A stretch of 64,000 nucleotides of DNA from Leptodactylus fallax (Eukaryota; Chordata; Amphibia; Anura; Leptodactylidae). Shown here piece by piece: positions 33,814 to 45,385 of the stretch. The translations under genes and the position numbers were made by a program. The notes under the pieces are model-generated. The model searched no databases. It was not told the origin of the DNA and saw nothing but the letters and a program-made list of their open reading frames with translations. The DNA lies in contig CAMRHE010000205.1 of the NCBI GenBank assembly GCA_947044405.1, positions 2,108,001-2,172,000 of the forward strand, read 5' to 3'. Position 1 is the first letter of the stretch. Every line of letters begins with the position of its first letter.

Positions 33814-34809
33814 CAGGGCCGACTCCAGGTCTTTGTGAGCCCTTGGGCGTCAGTGCCTCAGTGGGCCCCTTTTGGAGAAACTCATGCTCACCGCAGCAAA
33901 AAAACAACCAAAATTGTGTGTTTTTTTTTGCTGAGGCAGACATACTGGAGTGGACTGTAATACAGTCCATTGCATACAAGTAGATAGAACCTGTTCAGAC
34001 ATCAGAAAGTAAAGAGGAATGTTAGGCAGACATCTGCCCCAGACTCCTCTTTATTTTCTGCCCCCGGCTCACAGTGGTGGATGCAGAGCAATAGGAAGCC
34101 CTTGCAGCTTTCCAACGCTGATTAGGCCCAAATAAATGAGTCTAATCAGTGGGGAGTCTCAAGCCTCTGAATTGGCTGCAGAATCCGCATCAAGATCCAA
34201 CAGGACACTTTTTTTTCAGTGTCCTGCACTAATTGTTTGCAATGGGAGGCAGAATGAGAGAATAATCTGCTGCTGTTCTTGGGGCAAAATCCACTGTAAA
34301 ATCAGTGCCAGATTCCACCATATGAACAAGGCCTGATTCTGTTAACAGTGCAATGAATGCTTTCATCTGTATTAAAAGAAGTGCTCAATGCAAAAACTGA
34401 GTTGGCCCCCACAGATACATATATAAATATATACACAGACAGGGTATAATAAATATATACAGGGACATAACTAGCAAAGACTGGGCCCCATAGCATACTT
34501 TTGACTTGAGTCCCCTCATGGCATAGCGCCCCCTTTCCTGGCCTCCATACAGTATAACGCCCCATATAAACAAACTATAATGTCCCATAGCGGCCCCTTC
34601 ACAAGGTATAATGTCTCATCGTGGCCCCTGCACAAGGCATAAAGTCCCATAGTGGACCTCCTGCAGTGGGGATTGGTAAATAAATAGGGCCCGTTACCTC
34701 CTGGGTTACTTCACTAAACACAGTCAACACCTGGCATCCCATTGGGCCCCCTCAGGAGCTTGGGACCCTGGCACTTGCCCGGGTTAGCCGGGTGCTGACG
34801 CCGGCCCTG
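33814..34809. mobile_element. hAT-like non-autonomous element, ~1 kb
   Basis: Left end CAGGGCCGACTCCAGG; right end, reversed, CAGGGCCGGCGTCAGC. Both are followed inward by GGGCCCC-type stretches (GTGGGCCCCTTTTGG and CATTGGGCCCCCTCAGG). The terminal pattern fits hAT. The flanking 8 bp (AACACTTG/AACATAGC) agree only in the first four, so the duplication is not convincing. It contains a degenerate 31-bp minisatellite (34545-34665) and a possible AAGGC-type relic near 34175-34340. No transposase. Confidence 0.5.
34545..34665. repeat. 31-bp minisatellite relic, about 4 units
   Basis: Units CACAAGGTATAATGTCTCAT then CGTGGCCCCTG with variants. The core TATAATGtC..TAGTGGCCCC matches the arrays at 1485 and 41820. 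Confidence 0.7.
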
Positions 34810-34890
34810 AACATAGCGGTATAGTGGAATGTGATGGACCAGGCTGCTGGGCATGTCTGGCTGAGTGGTGTCAGTTGTGGTAGCTGTGGC
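34810..34890 (-). repeat. single unit of the 87-bp family
   Basis: Reverse complemented, it reads CACTCAGCCAGACATGCCCA then GCAGCCTGGTCCATCACATT, matching the 5685-6190 array. Confidence 0.65.
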
Positions 34891-35585
34891 TACAAAACAG
34901 TAATTTTGTTCCTTTCAGTAGCCCCCCCCTCACCATGACAACACAATGACACCCTGTAATCGCAATGAGGGGGCAAAGACCCCTTAAATGCCGCCATCAT
35001 TATTAATGGTGTTTTTTTCACGGCTAACAGTCATTAGATGTTGCTTGCTCATCATTGGAGATGGCACCATCTTCATGATGTACTATAACGTCAGTTCGCA
35101 GGAACAGGCTCATGGGATAGGACGTCACGGGGGGTGAAATGGCTAAAGGAGTCGAGGCACTTTGGAGAAGGTACAGCTCCATATATTGTGTAGTAGTCCT
35201 GTAACTCTTCCGTTAACATCCACTACACAATGTACAGAGCTGTGGCAGTTCTCATGCCTGTAATGCAAGGTAAAATAACTTATTTGCCAAAAATAATTTA
35301 TTTTAGTGGCACCATATTCTAAGAGCCATAACTGTTTTGTTCCACCATCAGATTTTTTTGAGGGAAAGTCTATTGGGTTGTCTTTTTAATCATCTTTTAT
35401 TTTATTTGCAGCGTTCACTGTGCAAAATAAAAAATATTCTATTTTTATAATACGTATTGCTATGGATGCATCAATACCAAATATGGATATTTTTAATTTT
35501 TTTTTATTACAAAAAAATATTGGAAAATGGATATTTATTTTATTTTTTATTTTAAACTTTGCAACTTACATTTTACATTGACACT
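34891..35585. other. no gene; probable dispersed-repeat relic
   Basis: 35280-35500 has AGAGCCATAACTGTTTTGTT and TATGGATGCATCAATACCAA phrases that weakly resemble the dispersed repeat at 15975. Otherwise AT-rich. Confidence 0.35.
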
Positions 35586-35587
35586 TA

Positions 35588-37214
35588 CAGTGCCTTGCGA
35601 AAGTATTTGGCCCCCTTGAACTTTTCAACCTTTTGCCACATTTCAGGTTTCAAACATAAGGATATAAAATTTTTATTTTTTGGTGAAGAATCAACAACAA
35701 GTGGGACACAATCGTGAAGTGGAACGAAATTTATTGGATATTTTAAACTTTTGTAAAAAATAAAAAACTGAAAAGTGGGGCGTGCCAAATTATTCGGCCC
35801 CCTTAAGTTAATACTTTGTAGCGCCACCTTTTGTTGCGATTACAGCTGCAAGTCGCTTGGGGTATGTCTCTTAGTTTTGCACATCGAGAGACTGAAATTC
35901 TTGCCCATTCTTCCTTGGAAAACAGCTGGAGCTCAGTGAGGTTGGATGGAGAGCGTTTGTGAACAACAGTTTTCAGCTCTTTCTACAGATTCTCGATTGG
36001 ATTCAGGTCTGGACTTTGACTTGGCCATTCTAACACCTGGATACGTTTATTTGTGAACCATTCCATTGTAGATTTTGCTTTATGTTTGGGATCATTGTCT
36101 AGTTGGAAGATAAATCTCCGTCCCAGTCTCAGGTCTTTCAGACTCCAACAGGTTTTCTTCCAGAATGGTCCTGTATTTGGCTCCATCCATCTTCCCATCA
36201 ATTTTAACCATATTCCCTGTCCCTGCTGAAGAAAAGCAGGCCCAAACCATGATGCTGCCACCACCATGTTTGACAGTGGGGATGGTGTGTTCAGGGTGAT
36301 GAGCTGTGTTGCTTTTACGCCAAACATATCCTTTTGCATTGTGGCCAAAAAGTTGGATTTTGGTTTCATCTGACCAGAGCACCTTCTTCCACATGTTTGG
36401 TGTGTCTCCCAGGTGGCTTGTGGCAAACTTTAAACAAGACTTTTCATGGATATCTTTGAGAAATGGCTTTCTTCTTGCCACTCTTCCATAAAGGCCAGAT
36501 TTGTGCAGTGTACGACTGATTGTTGTCCTATGGACAGACTCTCCCACCTCAGCTGTAGATCTCTGCAGTTCATCCAGAGTGATCATGTGCCTCTTGGCTG
36601 CATCTCTGATCAGTCTTCTCCTTGTTTGAGATGAAATTTTAGAGGGACGGCCGGGTCTTGGTAGATTTGCAGTGGTCTGATACTCCTTCCATTTCAATAT
36701 GATTGCTTGCACAGTGCTCCTTGGGATGTTTAAAGTTTGGGAAATCTTTTTGTATCCAAATCCGGCTTTAAAACTTCTCCACAACAGTATCACGGACCTG
36801 CCTGGTGTGTTCCTTGGTCTTCATGATGCTCTCTGCGCTTTAAACAGAACCCTGAGACTATCACAGAGCAGGTGCATTTATACGGAGACTTGATTACACA
36901 CAGGTGGATTATATTTATCATCATCAGTCATTTAGGACAGCATTGGATCATTCAGAGATCCTCACTGAACTTCTGGAGTGAGTTTTCTGCACTGAAAGTA
37001 AAGGGGCCGAATAATATTGCACGCCCCACTTTTCAGTTTTTTATTTTTTACAAAAGTTTAAAATAACCAATAAATTTCATTCCACTTCACAATTGTGTCC
37101 CACTTGTTGTTGATTTCTCACCAAAAAATGTAAATTTTATATCCTTATGTTTGAAGCCTGAAATGTGGCAAAAGGTTGAAAAGTTCAAGGGGGCCGAATA
37201 CTTTCACAAGGCAG
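35588..37214 (-). mobile_element. Tc1-type transposon (DD34E), decayed
   Basis: Starts CAGTGCCTTGCGAAAGTATT after TA (35586-35587). The inverse end at about 37214 (CTTTCACAAGGCAGTATA) is slightly altered. The inverted repeats are about 210 bp, with CCCACTTTTCAGTTTTTTAT at the inner side and GGGGCCGAATA motifs at both outer and inner positions (direct repeats within each arm). Full length about 1.63 kb. It carries a complete but mutated transposase gene. Confidence 0.95.
35808..36824 (-). pseudogene. Tc1 transposase (DD34E), several frameshifts
   Basis: Start ATG at 36822-36824 (MKTKEHTRQVRDTVVEKF), then a one-base insertion near 36773. Next come FGYKKISQTLNIPRSTVQAI, GRPSKISSQTRRRLIRDAAK and first catalytic Asp in [29 protein letters not shown] follows; a second frameshift lies near 36145, then [12 protein letters not shown] (second Asp) and [10 protein letters not shown] (Glu). 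I count 34 residues between Asp and Glu. The Trp after ENL is a TAG stop (35983-35985). A further extra base near the C terminus disrupts the ending, which should reach the TAA at 35808-35810. Not functional. Confidence 0.9.
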
Positions 37215-38757
37215 TATAGTCCCATATTAGGACTTCAACACTAGGTGGAACAATTGCTACTAGAATACATTGCAATGTAATATAGAATGCAAAAGGAAAG
37301 TGAAAATCTTATAGAGATACAGATATAGAGATGAGAGTGAGGTGGGGGTCTTCAGTAGGCCTCCGTCATCATGCCAACACATCAGGGGTGCCAGTAGGGT
37401 GGGCAAACGCACAGCGACCTCTTAGATGTTGCCACTTTAGTTATTATTTTTAATTTCACCTCTCGTAGCCATATAGAGGAGGATGTAAGCTTTGTGTCAC
37501 AGCTGAAATCCTCTCCTGATGGATGTGCAGCAGCTCGTGAGCTGGCGCAACCTTCATGTCGTAATTATGTCAGAAGTGGGAAACTGTTCCTGTGAACTGA
37601 TATAGTGCATCATGGGGCCTGAACTAGTTAAAAGGATTTACTTACTTTTTCTTGCAACTCCATGCAGATAGAATTTTAGCATTTTTTTTTTTTTAGTACA
37701 GTTTAAGGGCCTGTGAAAATTCTTCTTAGTTGGATTATGAAGTTATCCCATTCAGAAGAAAAAGCATTTATGTTGCCTTGAATTTTTGTGTGGTGAGATA
37801 TATGCAGATAATTCAGCAGTGACCATTTACAAAAACAGCCTCTGATAAATTAATCTAAATCTTCTAATTATGTAAAGAATATATTAACAGCATAAAACAC
37901 AGAAAAAATATGATAATAGCAATTACATTCTACTGAGAGCGGGAGAATAGACTAAATGGGATTACCCTCATTCAAAAGAAGATGTAATCAGCAAGCCCTT
38001 AAATGTAATATATTTAAAGAGGATCTGTCTCCCCTCCTGACATGTCTGTTTATGCATGTTCCACTGTTATTCCTCATGTTATGAATAATTTAACTGAGTG
38101 TTACCATTTCTTTTGTCATTCAGACATGTCCAGACAGAATCTGGCTCCGTCAGGCACTAACATGTTTGTGTCAGACTGTGTGATGACCCATTAAAGGGAC
38201 CAGGAGGATGGAAGTAGTAGCAGTTGTCAACAGTGGCCAGCAAACTCAACAGATCTCCTGTTCAGCTCTAGAGTTGGTGCAGAGCTGAGGGGGCCTGCAA
38301 GGTACCTGATGTTGGTCGCAACTTTGTAATAGTTGTTAAGAGCAGAAAGAGGCAATTCTGTCTGATATTAGGCTGTTTCCTTCGTTCCTTCTGCTAAAGT
38401 GTGTTTCACTGTCAAAATCACTGCTCTATACATCTCGAGACAGACTGCAGGTCACAAGACTAAGATGAATCATCTGTATAGAAGTCTATGGAGAGGGGAA
38501 GGAATGAGCAGGAAGTGAGACAAGAAAGCAAGCTTTTAATTTGACCCTAAAACTTTCTATCACACAGTTTATTGAGTGCAGTTCAATAATCTCCATATAT
38601 GACCTGCATGTCCTTGGGACTGTTTCTGAGAGAGAGAAGACTCCCCCTTTATTCACAGCGTGCAGTTTATGGCAACTAGTCTCTATCCAACAGTTTAGAG
38701 AGGACTGCAGTTTCCAGATACAGCATATAGTGGGGGTTATCAACCACCAAATGGCTA
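37215..38757. other. no gene or repeat recognised
   Basis: About 1.5 kb with no coding frame over 90 codons and no repeat family that I recognise. Probably among the more unique parts of the window. Confidence 0.5.
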
Positions 38758-38960
38758 TTAAAGTGGTTATCCACTTTCTAATATTGATGACCGATCATCA
38801 GAACTAGATCTTTAAGGGTCCGACAACTGGCACACCCGCAGATCAGCGGCTCTAGGAAAGTGCAGCTCCTGGTAATATTTATATGTTGCGCTGCTCACTT
38901 GCCGTACAAAGAGTAATGGTGGCTTTATTGTAACTGCACTGCAGTTGGGCAAATGACACA
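38758..38960. mobile_element. TTAA-type (T2-like) miniature element, left part
   Basis: TTAAAGTGGTTATCCACTTT, then CTAATATTGATGACCGATCA, GGGTCCGACAACTGG and CAGATCAGCGG. Same family as 40945-41261 and 884-1235. The right terminal repeat is not visible. Confidence 0.6.
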
Positions 38961-40619
38961 TTGTCCCTTAATGAAACATGTCATATATGTGGTAGTGCAA
39001 CATTTTATAAAAACACATATGCTGCTATTTACTAATACTTAGAATAAAGCAAAGGATTTTACAAGTGCTCAAAAATCATCCTACCTATAGGCATCTGCCA
39101 CCGTTGCTGTAACTTTGACATTACTAAGGCTTTGTTTAGAGAGTGAGCTAGAAATAGCTTAGGTAGATTCCTAGAATACTTGACATTTTAAGGCAATTTG
39201 CACTTATGGTTTGTAAGGAATCAGTTTAGTCCAAACCCAAACTTTTGGACTGAACCAGAGAACTCAACCACAAATCAAACCTTGGAAGGTTTGATCATTT
39301 CTATTCATCACTAATCTATATAGATGTTAAAATTAAAAACCTCCAGCCTGAAGGATCAATTCTATCAGAGTATTCACTTTTTGGAGAATCAATAGAGAAG
39401 AGACATCTTAAAGATTCACTCAGCTCTAGTTTCTGGTATAAAATACTGTGTCCTACTTTACTATCAGCGGCAAATACAAACTGGATCAGATGTGTAGTTA
39501 TATATGTGTAGAGAATACTATGGGTTCTATACAATTATTAACCTAAAAATACCAGAATACATGGACACAGTTTATCTACATATATGGATATACTGCAAAA
39601 ACATATAATGCAGATTGGATTTTCTCATCAGTAAAATGCATCATATTGCCTAAACAGATCCGTCCTGCCTTACTTTTCCTCTTGGCTCTTCATATCCAGA
39701 GATATAGGGTGTGAATTGACCAGCTTTGATCAAAAAACAAGATTTTATGATACTGGATGGATGTGTGGCCATCCATTGGTTGTGATGAGAATTGCAGTGT
39801 GTTCACATTTTGGCTAGAATGGGAAGATTATACCTGAATATTGAAATCGGAGTCTCTAACAGCATTTGTGGAAAAATAAGGTCGGATCTGTCTGTATTCA
39901 AAAACAAAGCAACAAAAAGCAGAGTGCTAAGTATGTGTTGCTGGACCAAGTGTGGATCCGAGGGATTCTGGTCTCCACTAATCTTCCTGCAAGAAAATGA
40001 ATGAAGATGTCTATAGATTCAATAGCAAGCGGGGTGCCCTTTTCCTGTTTCGGTCATGGTACAATCTGTATGTAATGTAATTCACTATTCTGTGCATGGA
40101 AACAAATAAGGGATTTTAGCAAGACCAGGACTAAAATAAATGTAGTTTCCTAATTGGTTCTGCTATCTTTTCCAAACACCTGCCTTGTAGGATATTTTCC
40201 TTTCATGCCAATCCCACTTTGCTTTTTTTCTGATAAACAGAAGTAAATGGCTTTTTTCTCCCCCTTTATATATCTCTTCCTTTCATGTACTCAAGCAGTT
40301 AATGTTCCCAGCACTAATTACATCTTTTCTGTGTGTATGTGTGGACTGTATGTATTCCTTCTTTTCCTTCTGTGACGTCCATTCAAAGAACGCACTTTGT
40401 TGGATAACCTGTATGATCTACAGTTTCCGCTCAGCTTTGGCTTGTAAGACCGCGGCTCTGCTAATTATAGCTTCATTAGTTATAATCAGACAGAAAAAGT
40501 CATAGAAATTTGTATTATACTTTGTGTGTGAAGTTGGATATACCTGCACAATAAGCAAACAGATTTTGTGCTCGGTGGCATTCTTCTCTTAAGAATGCAG
40601 CATTTTTTTTTTTTTTAAT
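38961..40619. other. no gene or repeat recognised
   Basis: AT-rich sequence with no open frame of more than about 72 codons and no visible splice-bounded exon. Cross-species comparison would be needed to say whether it holds conserved non-coding sequence. Confidence 0.45.
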
Positions 40620-40910
40620 TTTACATTTTCATTTTGTTAAGGATTATTTTTTGTGTTACAAATTGTACTTCGTAACGGCACTGTTTAAAATTCTATGTAA
40701 AGTACTGTGAAGCTAGAAAAAAGAAAAATTCATAATGGGGTGGAATTGGAAAAAAAATGCAGTGCCCCATTTTCTAATGGGTTTTAGTACAGTGTTTGCC
40801 GTGCAGTAAAAATGACATATTGCCTACATTCTGGGGGTCTGTATGATCATAGCAATAGCAAATTTATATAGCTTTTGACTTTTTTATTCAAACTTTCAAT
40901 AAAACTAAAA
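40620..40910. repeat. dispersed repeat (GTACTGTGAAGCTAG type), copy 3
   Basis: Resembles 16110-16320 and 51850-52030: TAAAGTACTGTGAAGCTAG, AAATTCATAATGGGGTGGAA and AAAATGACATATTGCC. Diverged and non-coding. Confidence 0.5.
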
Positions 40911-40944
40911 TTTTAAGTGAGTGGGACACTAGAGAAAGAAGGGG

Positions 40945-41261
40945 TTTAATAGGAGTTTTCTGGTCAAGTGTTTTTATATTGATGATTTATGCACAGGATA
41001 GAACATCAGCATCTGTTTGGTGTGGGACTGACAACTGAACCCAGCCCAAATCAGCAGAAGGCGCTAGAAGCTATGGTGATGACAGGAGTCGGAGGCAGCT
41101 CTACTCATATGCAAGTATCTTCTGGTACCCAGAGGCAGCTGGATCAGTTGATCACTGTGGGGTCTGGGTGCCTGGAGTCTGTTTCAGGCACTGAAGGCCA
41201 AGCTTGTGAAGGGTCATCAGTATGAAAAAAAAACACATATGTGGTCAGGAAAAACCCCTTA
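40945..41261. mobile_element. TTAA-type (T2-like) miniature element, 317 bp
   Basis: Left TTTAATAGGAGTTTTCTGGT, right GTGGTCAGGAAAAACCCCTT. The interior ATATTGATGATTTATGC and ATCAGCAGAAGGCG match the family at 38758. Both ends are present though diverged. Confidence 0.6.
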
Positions 41262-41266
41262 GATTT

Positions 41267-41466
41267 AGGCATCCCATTTCAGAAAAGCATTTTTTTTTTT
41301 TTTGCAGCAGCAGATTTTTTGAGCCAAAACCAGGGATGAAAGGTACATACATCCTTTATATTTCACACTCCTTTTGAAACCATTGTTGGCTTCGTCTTAA
41401 AAGACAGCCACAAAATCTTCAACAAAAATGCACCTCTTCTGTAATGAGTGTCCTCAGTCTTAAAAG
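41267..41466. mobile_element. miniature element, AAGGC family (diverged)
   Basis: TTAGGCATCCCATTTCAGAA then AAGCA, poly(T) and GCAGATTTTTTGAGCC on the left; AAAATCTTCAACAAAAATGC and GAGTGTCCTCAGTCTTAA on the right. Strongly diverged relative of 33168-33366. Confidence 0.5.
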
Positions 41467-41752
41467 GAGTCCATGAGCAGGGAAATCAGAGAAACTTGTT
41501 CTGGGGGCCCACCCAACAGCCTACTGCAAATAGCCTACACCACGGCTCCTTCACACTAATCTTGCATATGTGCTGACTATCCGGTGTTACTGAGTATATT
41601 CCCAGTATAGTCATCCCCTATATTACTGTGCAGGCCCCAATAGCGGCATGGCCAGTTCATGCACAGTACTGTATGGGGGGATGACATGGCCATGGAGCAC
41701 CCCATGCATACGCAAGATTTTAGTGAAGGAGCTGTGATGCAGGCATAGCACA

Positions 41753-41819
41753 CAGGGCTGCCATCAGGAATTTTGAGCCACCCCCAAAGTAAATGCTCCA
41801 CATGATATATAATACTTCT
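41753..41819 (+). mobile_element. hAT-like left end, unpaired
   Basis: CAGGGCTGCCATCAGGAATT has the CAGGGCTGCC..CAGG pattern common at hAT termini. It leads directly into the 31-bp array. The right end was not found beyond the array. Confidence 0.4.
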
Positions 41820-42509
41820 CATGATATATAATGCTCCATAGTGCCCTCCACAGTATAAAATGCTCCCCTGAGCCCACTATAGTGGCCCCACATGGTATAT
41901 AATACTAGAAACAGTATAATATACTTCCCAGAGCCCCACCACAGTATAATGCTCCACAGTGTCCCCAGTATAACGCTTCAGCGTCCCCACAGAGTACAAT
42001 ATACTCCCCCAGCAACCCCACACAGTATAATAGGCTCCCCACAGTGCAATCCTCCAGTATAATACCCCACAGTGGCCCCAAACACAATAATATGCTTCCC
42101 ACAGTGGTTCCACACAGTATAATGCTCCACAGTGGCCCCCACACAGTTTAATATGCTCCCCACAGTGCCCCCCAAAATAATGCACCACATTGACCCCACA
42201 CAGTATTATGATCCCCACAGTGGCCCCAATATAATGCTCCACAGTGGCCCCACAGAGTATAATATGCTACCCAGAGCCCCCAAACAGTATAAGATGCTCC
42301 GAAGAGCCCACCCCCACAGCAGTATAATGCTTCACAATGCCCCCCAGTATAATATGCTCCACAGAGACCCCACCACAATATAAAATGCTGCACAATGGCC
42401 CCTACACAGTGTAATAGGCTCCCACAGTACATAAGAATAAGTGTCACAGTATAATAGGCTCCCCACACTCACCATCTAGTATAATGCTCCACAGTGGCCC
42501 CACAGAGTG
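41820..42509. repeat. 31-bp minisatellite, left part, about 22 units
   Basis: Units CACAGTATAATATGCTCCCC then ACAGTGGCCCC with many variants (28-33 bp). Interrupted at 42510 by a Tc1 element; the array resumes at 44592. Frames of 70-120 residues across it (Cys/Gly/Tyr-rich) are artefacts. Confidence 0.95.
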
Positions 42510-42728
42510 TACAGTGGCATGCAAAAGTTTGGACACCACTGGTCAAAATGACTTATTGTGAACAGTTAAGCAAGTTGAAGATAAAAATGATCTTCAAAAC
42601 GCATAACATTAAAGATGACCACATTCCCAATGTATTTTTTGGAGAAAAAAAAAAATATTTTCATATTTTACATTTTCAAAACAAAAAGGGAAAATAGCCC
42701 AATGTAAAAGTTTGGGCACCCTGCATGG

Positions 42729-43741
42729 TTAGTATCTAGCAGCACCCCCTTTGGCAAGTATCACAGCTTGTAAATGCTTTTTGTAGCCAGCCAAGAGTCT
42801 TTCAATTCTTGTTTGAGGAATTTTCATGCATTCTTCCTTGGAAAAGTCTTCCAGTTCTGTGAGATGCTTGGGTCGTCTTGCATGCATTGCTCTTTTGAAG
42901 TCTAGCCACAGATTTTCAATGATGTTCAGATCAGGAGACTGTGCGGGCCATGGTAAAACCTTCAGCTTGCGCCTTTTTAGGTCTATGGTGGATTTTGACG
43001 TGTGTTTAGGATCATTATCCATTTCTAGAAGCCATCCTCTTTTCAATTTCAGCTTTTTTTTACAAATGGTGTTATGTTTGCTTCAAGAATTTGCTGAAAT
43101 TTCATTGAATCCATTCTTCCCTCTACCCGTGAAAGGTTCCCCGTGCCATTGGCTGCAACACAACCCCAAAGCAAGATTGATCCAACCCCCATGCTTATTG
43201 GTTGGAGAGATGTTCTTTCCCTGAAATTATGTGGCCTTTTTTCTCCAAACATACCTTTGTTCATTGTAGACAAAAATTTTAACCTTATCGGTCCACAGGA
43301 CTTTCCAAAATGCATCAGGCTTGTTTAGACGTTCTTTTGCAAAGTTCTGATGCTGAATTTCATGGTGAGGATGCAGGAGAGGTTTTCTTTTGATGACTCT
43401 TCCATGAAGGCCATATTTGTGCAGGTATCACTGATCAATAGAACAATGTACCACAACTCCAGAGTCCACTAAATCTTCCTGAAGGTCTTTTACAGTCAAG
43501 TGGGGTTCTGATTTGTCACTCTGGCAATCCTACGAGCAGCTGTCTCTGAAATTTTTCTTGGTCTTCCAGACTTTATCTTGACCTCCGCTGTCCCTGGTAA
43601 CTGCCATTTCTTAATTACATTTTGAAGTGAGGAAAGGGCAACTTGAAAACGCTTTGCTATCTTCTTATAGCCTTCTCCTGCTTTGTGGGCCTCCACCATT
43701 TTCATTTTCAGAGTGCTAGGCAGCTGCTTAGAAGAACCCAT
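42729..43741 (-). pseudogene. Tc1 transposase, several frameshifts
   Basis: Starts at the ATG 43739-43741 (MGSSKQLPSTLKMKMVEAHK), then GYKKIAKRFQVALSSLQNVI and GRPRKISETAARRIAR. The frame is lost between about 43316 and 43496. It is then read as VKIFVYNE-like sequence in other frames, GVGSILLWGCVAANGTGN, a shift at about 43047, and WLLEMDNDPKHTSK with the second Asp. SPDLNIIENLW holds the Glu. One codon (Trp in relatives) is missing after STID, shortening the Asp-Glu spacing to 33. The C terminus AVILAKGGAARY ends at 42729. The first catalytic Asp motif is altered to TDK. Not functional. Confidence 0.9.
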
Positions 43742-43764
43742 GGCTACTGTTTTTTGGCACAAGG

Positions 43765-44252
43765 TGTGAGAGTGTGAACCTAGAGGGCGCTGGTGAGCGA
43801 CCCAAAACCAGTGTTGAAAAGGTCCTCAACCACACCCATAGGTGGGGCGCTTCACTCCAGAAGGATGGAACACAGCAGAGGAGTGCTGCTGGTGACCTGA
43901 AGGGAGCAGGTAACTGTGGACCAGTTAGAGACAGACAGGTGGTCTGTCCCAAGAGAACTGGGTTCCACAACGGACTGAGTTAAGCTCTAGTGTGAGCCAG
44001 ACTGTTAAGAAGAAACCTCAGCAAATCTTGCCCTTAGAAGTGAGTCAGGGTTCAAGTAGTGAGTTATTGCCCTGTGTGTGGGCTAGGCTGTTTTTTTGTT
44101 TTGTTCCTGTTCCATTTATAAGCTGAATAAAGCCATTTATTTTGGATTGCCACTACCGGATATGCTGTTTATTTGGCACCCAGTACAATCAACACCTCTG
44201 TGAAGTCCAGGAAGCTGCCACCTTTGAGGCTAAACTACCCCCAATTGTCACA
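43765..44252 (+). mobile_element. solo LTR inside the Tc1 element
   Basis: A 488-bp segment with ends TGTGAGAG and TTGTCACA (inverted TGTGA/TCACA) and 4-bp direct repeats AAGG (43761-43764, 44253-44256). A polyadenylation signal AATAAA lies at 44126-44131, about 120 bp before the end. The position is 24 bp upstream of the transposase start codon. Removing it leaves a continuous Tc1 leader. No retroelement genes adjoin. Probably a Ty3/gypsy-type LTR; the family is not identified. Confidence 0.85.
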
Positions 44253-44591
44253 AAGGTTAGAGGAGGCTTGGTATTTATAAAGCTGTAAAATTTGCATCAC
44301 GTGGCCTTTTCTAAGGATGATAGTGAACAAGCCATAACCCTAACTGGTTAAATAAGTTATCTGAGCACACAAATCTACAAGGGTTCCCAAACTTTTGCAA
44401 GTTACTCCTTTCCCTTTTTCACTTTAAAATTGTACTCATAGTAATACACTGACATTGCTTATAATTACAGACAAGTGTGTTTTATCTTTAACTTTATGCC
44501 TTTTAAAGATCACTTCATCTTCAGCTCGCTTAACTGTTCACAATAACAGTCATTTTGACCAGGGGTGTCCAAACTTTTGCATGCCACTGTA

Positions 44592-44950
44592 ATATGCTCT
44601 CCAGAAGCCCCACGCAGTATAATGCTCCATAGTGGCCCCTCAGAATATAATATGCTCCCCAGAGGGCTCCCCAATATAATTCTCCACACAATTTAATAGG
44701 CTCACCAGAACCACCCCAGTATAATGCCCCACAGTGTCCCCATACAGTAAAATATACTCCCCAGCAGTATGATAGGCTCCCCACAGTGACCCCCCCAGTA
44801 TAATGCTCCACAGTGACACCACACAATAATATGCACCCCAGAGGGCCCCCCCTGTATGTTTTACAGTAGCCCCACGCAATATAATATGCACCTCCCCAGT
44901 ATAATGATCCACAGTGACCCCCCGCAGTATAAAATGCTCCCAAGAGCCTT
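44592..44950. repeat. 31-bp minisatellite, right part, about 11 units
   Basis: Resumes after the Tc1 insertion with ATATGCTCTCCAGAAGCCCC and CACGCAGTATAATGCTCC. Same unit as 41820-42509. Confidence 0.95.
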
Positions 44951-45025
44951 GAGCTGCTGCAGACAAACCCCTGGCAAATTCATTTCGATGAATATTTATC
45001 CTCCGGTTTGTTTATGTGCTATTAT

Positions 45026-45385
45026 TTTACTCTGAGGTATCTTCAGACCCCAGAATATAATAGGTACAGGCCCAGGGGAGGTGATGGAAAAATACAAACA
45101 GTTCTCACCTCTCCTGGGAATCCTCATCTTGCTCTGCTGTCTGACGGCTTCCTTTTCAGGTCTGCAGTTGACGTCATGCGTCCTGAATGTCACCGTTGAG
45201 GTCTGTCATTGGGGCTCAGTGGTCACTTGAGACACGCTGACATTATGCCACTAGCACGCCCCACGTCCAGTATGTGTGACGTCAGCTACAGACTACAAAT
45301 GGCCAGAAGATGGCACCAGACCAGCCCGGGAGAGGTGAGTATAAATGTTTGTTATTTTTACACACCTCCCCTGGGCAGGCCTCTA
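45026..45385. mobile_element. hairpin-ended miniature element (copy C)
   Basis: Begins with TTATTTTACTCTGAGGTATC-TTC-AGACCCCAGAATATAA, an imperfect hairpin, then CAGGCCCAGGGGAGGTG. The interior has TGACGTCATGCGTCC and TGTGACGTCAGC. The right side ends GTATAAATGTTTGTTATTTT then ACACCTCCCCTGGGC. Same family as copies A and B; copy B lies in the inverse orientation. Confidence 0.65.

Larger units (their letters stand above)
42512..44589 (-). mobile_element. Tc1-type transposon inserted in the minisatellite
   Basis: CAGTGGCATGCAAAAGTTTG at the left and its inverse at the right (CAAACTTTTGCATGCCACTG), flanked by TA (42510-42511, 44590-44591). The two TAs lie in the GTATAAT core of the repeat unit. 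Inner copies of the AAAAGTTTGGGCACC/GGTTCCCAAACTTTTGC motif near 42707 and 44389 show an IR/DR layout. Total 2,078 bp, of which about 490 bp is a nested solo LTR, leaving a normal Tc1 length. Confidence 0.95.

Noticed and set aside
41877..42468. Overlapping 80-120-codon frames rich in Cys, Gly, Tyr on the minus strand
   Set aside because: They follow the 31-bp repeat unit, shift between frames and have no domain. Not a gene.
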